DNA from: Moniliophthora roreri
Lineage: Eukaryota; Basidiomycota; Agaricomycetes; Agaricales; Marasmiaceae
Direction of reading: 5' to 3'
Length of the DNA: 64,000 nt
NCBI GenBank assembly: GCA_001466705.2
Contig: LATX02000176.1
Coordinates: 186,001-250,000 of the forward strand
This document shows, piece after piece, positions 45,407 to 54,496 of the stretch. The number at the start of each line of letters is the position of its first letter. The stretch's first letter is position 1. A model generated the notes under the pieces. The model was not told the origin of the DNA. It made no database searches and worked only from the letters and a program-made list of their open reading frames with translations. The position numbers were made by a program, and so were the translations under genes.

Positions 45407-46121
45407 GGAATGTATTCAATTGTCTCCAAGAGACTCAATCAGTTGCTCTTGAAGCTGGATGCCCAATACAGTAGACTTGGCATTTCCCAACACCAAGAGC
45501 AAATTTTGGAATTGTTGAAAAGAGGCCAGAATCTTTGTGCCAGTGAGATATAAAGCCTTGAGGATGGAGTAAGTGACAGAAGAAACCTCCATAGTGGCAG
45601 GACTGTTGCATTGAGTAGTGGAGGCAGTCTTAGAAAGTTTAGTTCTTGCTGCACCAGCCATAGAAAGAGGTGATGGGGAAAAGAAAGGAAGAAGATACAT
45701 GACCCTGAGTAGGGTAGCTCTTATATATGAGTGATCATATTCAGATAAAAAGAAAACAAACATACTTTTACCAAAAGAAGAGTAGTCATGTTCAAGAGGG
45801 TTCTCCAATTGGCAAAGATCTAAGAAAGAAGCATACTGATGCTGTAGATTACTGGAAGCAGCATTGGCACTGATCAAACATGCTGTGCACTAATGCCTAC
45901 ATGTTTTGATGGGACTATAAAAGAATTGATGAAACAACTGAGTCGTAAAGATTGTGATGTAGCAGTACCCAGAAATGACCCAGTTGCACTCAGAATAAAA
46001 TTACCTTTTTGTGGGTGGTTAGTTTGTACCCAGAAAGTCTGTCCTTAAAGAATCCCATGTTGTGATCTCTTAGCAAGAAGTGGATTGGGGACAATTCTCT
46101 TTTAGTTGGGGGGAGATAATA
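45407..46121. other. Segment between the N at 45406 and the right LTR; antisense 153-codon ORF
   Basis: The minus strand has an open frame (45877-45416, MISANAASSNLQHQYASFLD...) with an internal MAGAARTKLSKTASTTQCNS. No domain is recognised, and it may be chance or part of another element's gag. The segment ends in a polypurine run next to the LTR. Confidence 0.3.
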
Positions 46122-46491
46122 TGTCGAACCTAGAAAAGACCCACTTTTATTCATTTTACATTACTTTTGAAATGGAAGACTTTAATATGACACAAGATAA
46201 TGGGTAATAAGGACTAGAGTGAGCCCAGTCTGCTAGTCATTGCTTTAGAGAAGCTATAGTGCCTTGAAAAGTACAAAGAGCTATATGATATGCTATACAG
46301 AGGTGTCTAAGCTGTACTTTCTGACTTATCTATGTATCAGATCCAAAGTGGATCACCCCTGAAACCTGTAGGGAACCTAACTATGGCCCAATGAATGTAT
46401 TGGTTAGTTAACCAAGCTCTCAAAGTGCTATCAATGGGATTTTAATTTCTATTTTACCTTTCTATGACATCTGCAAAGTGCAACATGCAGT
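46122..46491 (+). repeat. Right LTR fragment of the second Ty3 element
   Basis: Aligns by eye with 37118-37490 (for example GATCACTTCTGAAACCTGTA against GATCACCCCTGAAACCTGTA, and GACATCTGCAAAGTGCAACA in both). It stops at GCAGT, where a CACTAC-type terminal repeat begins. Confidence 0.8.
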
Positions 46492-47214
46492 CACTACATA
46501 CAAGGTGTTCTTTTAATGCTATAAATACACTCAGAATACTTCTATATATTTGCTTCCAGACAACACTCAGAAAATTCTATTAGTTTCAAGCTATCATCAC
46601 ATAGCAAAAACAGCAAGCATACTCTGGATTTTAATTTCCAGAAGAGTCAGTGTTTTTTGATTATTTTATAATAATGAAGTTATAGAATTATCCTTTAATT
46701 TTTTAATTACAAATATACTAAATTTTCTGCCTTATAAAATAGTGAGAAAACATTTAGAAAACATTTAGAAAACAAATATAAGATTTTGAATTTTATATTA
46801 AAGGAAACATGTTAAATGCAAAAGGAAAACTAAATGAAAACTATCTAAGAGCTGCTTTAAAATATAGTGTTTTCATATAATTTTTGTACTATTTTCCTAG
46901 TGTTTTCCTTAGAAAATGTAGAATTTTTATCTTATCTTATCAGCATTTTCTGAGCATCTTCAACTAGAGAAAATTTAATGTTTTCTCAGTATGGAAATTA
47001 TTCTAATATATTGTATCATCTATTAATTCTCAGAATTTGAAAATTCTATATCTTTTGCTGCTGAAAATTCAGTATTCTCCAGGCATATTCTCATCACACT
47101 ACGTACAAGGTGTTCTTTTAACATGGTTTTCTGATTGAGAAAACACTTAATCTTCTTGCAAAGAGAATTTTTATAAAACCATATATAAATTCTAAATTTC
47201 AATTGTGTCCTCTN

Positions 47215-47349
47215 GCTTGCAGGCCAATCAATGCGAGTGGGGGGTGCTACACTACTTGTGGAAGAAGGCACTCCTTGTGAGCTCATTCAAGGCATGGGTC
47301 GGTGGACTTCTGACACATTCAACATTTACATCCGAAAAAACCCACCCTA
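47215..47349 (+). pseudogene. Tyrosine recombinase C-terminal catalytic fragment
   Basis: Reads QSMRVGGATLLVEEGTP, ELIQGMGRWTSDTFNIYIRK. This is the end of a tyrosine-recombinase domain: the second catalytic Arg (SMR), the GATLL helix, GRW-SSDxF, and the nucleophile Tyr in YIRK. In fungi this form belongs to DIRS/Ngaro retroelements or cryptons. The usual His before SMR is Gln here. TTGCAG upstream of the first codon looks like an intron acceptor. The 5' part is lost at the N at 47214. Confidence 0.7.
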
Positions 47350-47437
47350 CTCCAGTCCATCATTGCCTCTTCAACCTAATGTGCCTTGCACCTCCATCAA
47401 TCATCGAAAACCGCCCCCACCGTCTACATTTTCTCAT

Positions 47438-47520
47438 TCTGTTTTTTTTTTATTTTTCTTACCCCTTTTCTTTTCTTTTTCTTTTTCCTTTTCCTCTCTC
47501 CTTTTCCTCTCTCTCATTAG
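47438..47520. repeat. Polypyrimidine tract
   Basis: About 80 bases almost entirely T and C on the plus strand (TTTTCTTTTCTTTTTC and similar), just after the recombinase fragment. Low complexity. Confidence 0.85.
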
Positions 47521-47528
47521 CATCAGTA

Positions 47529-47639
47529 GCCAGCGGTTCACGGCACACCCAAATATGTGATGTATCTTGGGCCTCTGGGCCTGTTGTTGCTAAAAGCTGA
47601 TTGCATGAAAGATGAAAAACTCATCTCTTATACAATTGG
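47529..47639 (+). repeat. Direct repeat B1 of a split-direct-repeat element
   Basis: 111 bases, GCCAGCGGTTCACGGCAC... to ...TACAATTGG. Matches 48036-48146 with about five differences, all transitions. It lies 180 bases after the recombinase nucleophile codon. Confidence 0.8.
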
Positions 47640-48035
47640 TCGGGTTTAAACGAGAATCGTTTACACAAGGGTAATCATAGGTGAGTTCATCACCTCGTGC
47701 CCATGTTCCAGTCCAATCCACCCTCTGTGACAGAGTCGTGGAGAACCCCAGACATGTTACTGATCACCGCAGTCAATGAGACTCCTCACAGTCATTGAGA
47801 CTCGATGTCATGCTTCAATATGTTTCAAATCTTAGTTTACAATACATATACCCATGGTCATACCTGGCGGACCCCTAGCTCTTTCTTCTTGTCTGCCAGG
47901 TGAGTATCCTATTGAAGTCTATTAGCTGAATAGCTTATCTCATATACCTTTCTTCTCGTCCGCCAGTCTCTTGTACAGTTTTTCATCGCCCACCCTCTAT
48001 TTACCCTAAATAGTTCCACTCCCTGTATTTATTGT

Positions 48036-48146
48036 GCCAGCAGTTCGCGGCGCGCCCAAATATGTGATGTATCTTGGGCCTCTGGGCCTGTTGTTGCTAA
48101 AAGCTGATTGCATGAAAGATGAAAAACTCATCTCTTATACGATTGG
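48036..48146 (+). repeat. Direct repeat B2 of a split-direct-repeat element
   Basis: 111 bases, GCCAGCAGTTCGCGGCGC... to ...TACGATTGG. It is separated from B1 by 396 non-coding bases. Ngaro-type retrotransposons end B1-A2-B2, so this fits such a 3' end. The matching A1 at the 5' end is not in the window. Confidence 0.75.
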
Positions 48147-48954
48147 ATGCTGAGAAAACATTAAATTTTCTCTGGTTGAAAATACTCAGAAAATGCTGAT
48201 AAGATAAGATAAAAATTCTACATTTTCTATTGTGGGAANTATTTTAAAGCAGTTTTTAGATAGTTTTCATATAGTTTTCCTTTTGTATTTAACATGTTTC
48301 CTTTGATATAAAATTCAAAATCTTATATTTATTTTCTAAATGTTTTCTCACTATTTTATAAGGCAGAAAATTTAGTATATTTGTAATTAGAAAATTAAAG
48401 GATAATTCTATAATTTCATTATTATAAAATAATAAAAAAACACAGACTCTTCTGGAAATTAAAATCCAGAGTATGCTTGCTGTTTTCAATATGTGATGAC
48501 AACTTGAAACTAATAGAATTTTCTGAGTGTTGTCTGGAAGCAAATATATAGCAGTATTCTGAGTGTATTTCATTTGTATTAATAGCATTAAAAGAACACC
48601 TCGTACATAGTGCTAGTGTTTTCCTAGTGTTTTCTCTGACTTTCCCACAATAGAAAATATGGAATTTTTATCTTATCTTATCAGCATTTTCTGAGCATTT
48701 TCAACCAGAGAAAATTTAATGTTTTCTCAGTATAGAAATTATTCTAATATATTGTATTATCTATTAATTCTCAGAATTTGAAAATTCCATATCTTTTGCT
48801 GCTGAAAATTTAGTATTCTCCAGGCATATTCTCATCAAGAGGACACAATTGAAATTTAGAATTTATATATGGTTTTATAAAAATTCTCTTTGCAAGAAGA
48901 TTAAGTGTTTTCTCAATCAGAAAACCATGTTAAAAGAACACCTCATATGTAGTG

Positions 48955-50141
48955 AGATACAACATAGGCTGGCCTCAGTGACGACGTCATGCTTGCAGTG
49001 TCCAAAAACTGTGAGCTCATTGAACTGTGCATCACTGTGTTCAAGGAGGTGACCAACAGTGCTGTTCAGAACGTCATTGATAACTAGGTCCATAAGAGTG
49101 TTTCTGACAATGTGCTCTATGTCAAACAACTTGTGGCTGGTATGCGCAAGCCTGACAAGAGCGCTCCTGCAGAGCCTTCTGTCCATCCTACTGAGGCACG
49201 TACCCCTGTACCTATTAAAGATTCCTGCTAACCCTTCCATGTAGGCCAAGAGCTTATCCAAAGCTGACATCAAGGACTTTCTTACTGACATCGAAAAGTC
49301 TGGTGAAGAAGAACCCGCTCTGCACACACGCTCCTGTGGAAAAGGTAAGGAGAAAACGCCTGCCAAAACCGAGAAACATGTACGTGCACTGCTTTGCTGA
49401 GCTCCTTTCGAACCTAAAGTCCATATGGAATATCAGGTCAAGGATCCTAAGGACAGCGCGGAGCCTCATAAGGCAGAACATGAAGCCTGTTGTCCCGACC
49501 AATCTGCTCATAGCAACTCTGTGCCACCTGCATCCACAGACACAGACATGGTTATGGCTGATATGGCCAAAAATGTCGACCATATGGAGGTTCGTGATCA
49601 TGCCCGTGCTGAACCTTCTCGTCAAGGGCTCTGCAGACAGAGCTCCATTCTGTCTGTAAGCATCCATTTTCCCCCACTACTCAATATCTCCATGTGTACT
49701 TGGTATACCAGGGCTCTCGAAATGCTATGCAGCCCAAGACTGACACGTTTTCCAAAAGGCCTCGTTTGGCAGGCAATCCTTCCCGCTACAGAGGCAAGCA
49801 TTCACCATCTTTTCCATTTCATTGTGCTAATTTCCTTTATTTCAGGGGCTACAGATGAGGGTTCTTTGTTCCACACTGTGGAAGAGCTTCAACAAGAGCT
49901 CCTCCTCCTCCCATTTGGGAGTATAGAAGCAAAATCCACACTAACCTTGATGTCGCTTTACAATGCCACAACTGCAGCGCTCGCATCTCACTTGTTTAGT
50001 GTGCACAAGGCAATGCAAGACTACAAGGATACCTTGGTCACCCGCGATGAAATTTCCAGAATTCTTCATGACTGCCATATCACCCTGCTGTCCCCCCAAG
50101 CCTACGACACCAAGGACATAGACATGCCAATGGCACAGTAG
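48955..50141 (+). pseudogene. Unrecognised decayed multi-exon gene
   Basis: Reading from about 48990: MLAVSKNCELIELCITVFKE, VLYVKQLVAGMRKPDKSAPA with an in-frame TAG at 49085. A GT-AG intron (about 49199-49245) leads to KSLSKADIKDFLTDIEKSGE and KTPAKTEKHV. Later exons read ADMAKNVDHMEVRDHARAEP and, after another intron ending near 49709, SKRPRLAGNPSRYRG. The last part is ATTAALASHLFSVHKAMQDY, TRDEISRILHDCHITLL, ending at 50141. No domain is recognised. Spliced structure, stops and frame shifts suggest a host-like or element-captured gene in decay. Confidence 0.45.
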
Positions 50142-50333
50142 ATGCTTAATACCCTCTTAACTTTTTATATGCTCGTTACCCTAACTACAGTCACTCCTTT
50201 GTAACTTCCTTGTTTTTGTGCAATAATGGCACCAAAGTACTTGATTTTCCACTAGCGCCTGACTGCCCCAATAGGCTACTTCATAAGCACCTGCAGAAAG
50301 GGTGACAATTACTACCCTCTATCATTTACCCAA

Positions 50334-50425
50334 GCTCAGATAGCTCAATCAGTAGAGCATTTGGTATCCTTGCTAAGATTTCTTACTCTACCAAAAGGTT
50401 CCCAGTTTGATCCTGGGTCTGAGCA
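50334..50425 (+). tRNA. tRNA-like sequence with intron-like anticodon loop (pseudo-tRNA or SINE head)
   Basis: The cloverleaf arms pair perfectly: acceptor GCTCAGA with TCTGAGC, D-stem GCTC/GAGC, anticodon stem TTTGG/CCAAA, T-stem CCCAG/CTGGG with loop TTTGATC. A-box (TAGCTCAATCAGTAGAGC) and B-box (AGTTTGATCC) promoter elements are recognisable, and T-runs follow about 15 bases downstream. Between the anticodon-stem arms lie 26 bases instead of 7, fitting an intron of about 19. Base 33 would be A rather than the universal T, and G18 is A, so a functional identity cannot be given. Confidence 0.6.
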
Positions 50426-50537
50426 TGGATGATTGGGTTCTTTTCAAACTTTTTGTTTCATTCAGTCCTTGACATCTGACTCCACATCACCTTCTCTGCT
50501 ACCCATGCCATAGAATGCATAATTAGGGCCTGAATAT
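50426..50537. other. Short spacer
   Basis: About 110 bases between the tRNA-like sequence and the minus-strand Ty3 integrase tail. No gene is seen. Confidence 0.4.
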
Positions 50538-51800
50538 CTATGTGTGGTTGTCAATGTCATTATTCATGGTCGCTTCCAACTCATCCAGTTGGTCAGTATC
50601 TGCATCCAAAACCTTTTGTAGGTCCATGGGCAAGATAGCTGGACCATACTGCAACTTATGTGGCACCACCCGGAACGTGGCTACCTTCTCTTTCACCACT
50701 GTACCATCCATTTCAGCTATGATGTATGAACCACCTTGCATTCTTCTGACCACTACATACAGTCTGCAGTACTTTGGTTTCATCTTTCAATCAAGACTCT
50801 TCTCAATAGTAGTGTTTTGAACTTGGACTAATGTCTCTGGTTCAAACACATAGTTCTTGATTACATGTTTATACTTTTCTTCATATCGTTTTAGTTCTGC
50901 TAATTTCTCTGTGCTCACTCTATGCATCATTGACTCTACTAACATCTTATGTTTCCCTAGAGCTCTAGCATGCAAGCCTATCAGCTCTTCATGAGTTAAC
51001 ACCCTATCTGGTATGTCTACCAACCATGTCAATTCCTCTAAGTCGAATGGCAGTACTGGATCAGCTCCGACTACTAAGAAATATGGAGAGCACCTGAAAC
51101 CTCTCCGCAGAGTAACACGATCAGCCCAAAGGATGTGCCTCAGATACCAATACCACTTAGTGAGGTCATTATTAGTAGCCTTAGCCAACACCGTTCAGAT
51201 ATCAAAGTGTGCTCTTTTGATTTTTCCATTAGCTTGTGAATTATAAGTGCTAATTCATATGCCTCTTATGTTATATTTATGTTCCAACCAATCCAATACT
51301 TTCTTCATTTGACCAGTGTTATCTGTTACTACTTCCTTTGGAATTCCCCACCTACAAATGAAGTCTTTGAAAAACCATTAGCCTATCACAGATGCTTTAT
51401 CTGATCTCAAGGCCCTTGCCTCTGACCAGGACGTCAACACGCATTGACCATGCACCACATATTTACAACCATTACTTGCCAGAGACACTTGAAAAGTATT
51501 GATGTGAATCTTCTGAAACAACACAGGAGTATGAGTGAGTGTAGGTAGAATCTTCACGTGTCAATGTATGTGCTCTTGACAAGGTTGGCAGCTCTTTACA
51601 TACCACAACACATCATTCTCCATCTTAGGCCACCAGAACCAACATTCCAGTATGTCAAGAGTGGATTGTATGCCTTTATGTCCCAGGTAGTTATGAGTGC
51701 TGTGTAACATCCTCATTCTTTTTCTCTTATCTAGGACCACTAACTGGTGTTGTCCTTCTTCCTCCTTATTCCACCGGTACAGCTTCATGTTCTGACCAAC
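50538..51800 (-). pseudogene. Ty3-family integrase, minus strand, catalytic Glu replaced
   Basis: From right to left: the zinc-binding region (51788-51561), HNYLGHKGIQSTLDILECWF and CQPCQ; the core (51540-51190), EVVTDNTGQMKKVLDWLEHK and YNSQANGKIKRAHFD; the C-terminal part (51191-50538), RHILWADRVTLRRGF, then RMQGGSYIIAEMDGTVVKEK. The family's usual core end is Asn-Gly-x-Ile-Glu-Arg; here Glu is Lys, which would inactivate strand transfer. Stops are also present in the core. Same family as the plus-strand element at 37-46 kb, whose own integrase is missing. Confidence 0.8.
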
Positions 51801-54496
51801 AAAGTACTGTCCAGCTTGTTCTTTGAATCTTTTTATTTCTTTAGTAGATTTGCCTTTAAGTACTTTGCTATCTGGATTAGTCCAGTAGTCATATATGTCC
51901 CATATTTTTCAGTCTAATTCTTTCGTGTTCAGAGATTGATGCTCCTTGTCATATGGATTATCCTCTGCCCAAGATCCATCCACTTCTTCCATGCAAGGCA
52001 TCTGCATATATGCACTATAAAATGGACCTGTCTCGAGAGGTTCTCCCCCAAACTGAAAATTTAACATGTCCACCATTCTTCATAGATTGTATTCTTCATC
52101 AATTGCATACTGGAGATCCTGCTCCCAGTCATTTTCTGATTCAGCTAATTCATGTAGGAATCTGCTATGCATATCTATTTCACCATAGAAGTCGCACAGC
52201 TCTAACAGGTCCTACTACCCCTTCACCCTTCTCAAACCTCATGGGTTCCCCATCATCATCTCCATCTCAGTCTGCAGGATCTAGCTTATGAATAGCTGGT
52301 TTCTGTCCACCTGGTGGCCTCCAGGATAAACCATCTGCCAAACTATGGCTAGCCGCTGGAATATGAATTAAGGTGAAATAGTACTTCCATATTTCTTCTA
52401 TCCACCTATTGATCGTCGCATTGGGAGCAATACTGGGATTGTCTAGCATTCCCTTTATGTATTTAGCATCAGTTTCCACTGCTAGCTTTCTACATCCTAC
52501 CATCCAATAATGTGTCGCTAATAGGGCTAGCTTTAATCCATAGAGTTCTCTCTTGGGTTGAGAGAACCTAGCTTCCCTCTCATTAAGAGTCATAAAACCG
52601 AATAAGCAATAGTTTCTCTTTTTCTTGTCTGATATGTCGTGTTGGTAGAGATAATATCCTACTGCCAAGTAAGAGGTATCTACTGCCAATACGACCTCCC
52701 CCTCACTTTCGTAGTCTATAGGTTTCAGAGGCTCCACATTGCGCAAAGCCTCCTTTATGGAATGCATTGATTCTTCCTCTTTAGGTCCCCATTCAACTGC
52801 TACATCATCCTGCATAAGATGTTGTATTGGGGCAGCTATCTTAGCAAAGTTTTTAATAAACTGCCTGACTTGTCCACAAGTCCCCAAAAAGCTTCTTACA
52901 TCTGTCTTGGTTGTCAGTGGTGAAGGCCAAGTAGTAATGGCCTCCATCTTATTGTGGGTAGGTTTGAGTCCCACATAGGTACACCTGTGTCCTACTATGA
53001 TTGTTTCATCACAGCATACAAAAGACTTTTTCCCCATGAACGTTCCACCACAGTATTTAACATGTTGTAAAATTCGATTTATACTCTGCATATGTTCCCA
53101 TACAAAGTGTCTTATGCCTGGATTTTCCAGTATCATTTCATACCCTCCACCTTCTAGTTCGTATCTTGTCTTTGGCCCACATATGGGAACATCATCAATA
53201 TATGGCTGCATAACCTGAGGTATTTCATCCTTCAGGATTTCACAGACATCCTTATGGAATATAGAAACCGAATTAGTCCATCCCATAGGCAATTTGACTA
53301 GTCTGTATGTGCCAAAAGGTGTTTGAAACGTGGTCAAGTCCCACGATGAAGGATGTATTTTCCTTTCATTGTATCCCATGAACAAATCCAGAGTCCCTCC
53401 ACAAGCTCTTCCTGCAAAATGATTTGCTAGCTCATATGTCGCTGGGGGAATCCCTGAATGTTGTATTGTCACAGCATTCAACAGTTCTAAACTGTGCACT
53501 ATATGCAGTTTTCCATCTTTCTTAGCAACACAGAACCATCGGGAATGATACGAACTGTTTGATGGTTCATATGTCTTGCTTATAATCTTTCCTTTAATTA
53601 TGTTACACACTTTGTCAAAGATTCCAGGTGGAATCAGTGCATTTTTGAACACCTATGGTGTGTGTGGTACTACTGGAAACTCTACCTGAGGAAAGAAATT
53701 CTCTCTAAAGATTCCTGCTTCAGATTCCTCCCATGCAAAAGCCATTTCTTGTAGCTTCAGTAAACAATGTAACAGCTTTTGTTCTTCAGGCAGAAGAAAT
53801 CCCTCTGGATGATTCTCGTCTATGACTTTCTTTCATTCTTTAGTATAACACACTCCCAGTGTGTATTTGGGTGGATTGGTGGGTAACTTGGGCATTCCTT
53901 CTGGAGGATTTTCCATGATATTTCATTCAATCTGAAATTCAGAGGGTAACGTGGCTTTGATTGGTTTAACTTTCTTAGCCACTGGTTTGTACTTCTTTTT
54001 GCCATATGGCACTACAAAACCAGAGCCCTGGAATGGCGTCTTGTATACAGTGTCACCCATAGCAGGTACCTTTTGGCAAAAAACACCAACAACTGTCAGA
54101 AATTGTTTTGCAAAAAAAACCAATAACTAGACCGACAACTTTTTTCTTAGAAAAGAGACACATTTTAGTGACCATGTGAGAATACTTTAAAAGCATTATG
54201 TAAGCTATATATATTTCAACTTGCCTTAGCTGGGGCTATATAATGGTACTAAAAATAATGTTATCTGACATTATTTGATATAGTAATGCTGTAATATGCA
54301 CTACTAGATACATACTGGACTATATTGGAGCATGCTGGAGAGGCTGTCATATAGGTAATTTGGATCAGTATGTTCTGTTATATTATAGAATGCCTTTCCT
54401 GTGATTTTGAAAGCATAATTATGTTAAAAGTAGCACAATAAATAGGTAAACAACCTGTATGTGCAGGATATAGTATTGATACTATTCATATGAATT
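51511..54496. repeat. Tandem duplication, first 2986-base unit
   Basis: All open frames in this unit recur unchanged exactly 2986 bases to the right. The unit begins TTCTGAAACAACACAGGAG. The upstream flank differs from that of the second unit (GATGTGAATC against CATATGAATT). Confidence 0.95.
52267..53652 (-). pseudogene. Ty3-family RT-RNase H, minus strand, copy 1
   Basis: 461 residues open. RT: YEPSNSSYHSRWFCVAKKDG, LTTFQTPFGTYRLVKLPMGW, TNSVSIFHKDVCEILKDEIP, catalytic QPYIDDVPICG, ENPGIRHFVWEHMQSINRIL. RNase H: VVLAVDTSYLAVGYYLYQH, FSQPKRELYGLKLALLATHY, AVETDAKYIKGMLDNPSIA and HIPAASHSLADGLSWRPPG. Upstream (to 54123) the protease-RT linker reads KKYKPVAKKVKPIKATLPSE, with stops after FQIE and HTP. 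It is nearly the same protein as the plus-strand copy at 43.4-45.4 kb but with fewer stops. The polyprotein is cut at about 54070 by the foldback element. Confidence 0.85.

Larger units (their letters stand above)
37118..46491 (+). mobile_element. Second Ty3/Gypsy-family element, plus strand, inserted in copia RT
   Basis: The left LTR starts at 37118 (TGGCAAACCTAGAAAAGACC) and the right LTR at 46122 (TGTCGAACCTAGAAAAGACC), directly after a polypurine tract (GGGGGGAGATAATA). Both LTRs continue with matching ATAATGGGTAATAAGGACTA. The right LTR is broken at 46491 by an inverted-repeat DNA element, so LTR length is unknown; the left one carries a TATA region near 38114. Internal order: Gag, protease, RT, RNase H. 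The integrase part is missing, and N characters at 39651, 42323 and 45406 mark breaks. Confidence 0.8.
46492..48954. mobile_element. Inverted-repeat DNA element with CACTAC termini, rearranged
   Basis: Four terminal-repeat copies: CACTACATACAAGGTGTTCT at 46492, CACTACGTACAAGGTGTTCT at 47097, and the reverse complements ending at 48612 and 48954. The left internal part (46517-47000) recurs inverted at 48140-48590, and 46880-47096 recurs in direct orientation at about 48615-48836. The 5'-CACTA start is shared with the CACTA (EnSpm/CMC) superfamily, but no transposase is present and no 3-base target duplication was found. It is AT-rich and non-coding. It encloses the tyrosine-recombinase fragment between the Ns at 47214 and 48239. 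Confidence 0.55.

Noticed and set aside
45416..45877. Antisense 153-codon ORF considered as an envelope-like or regulatory gene
   Set aside because: No signal peptide, membrane segment or domain; adjacent to an N and possibly from another element.
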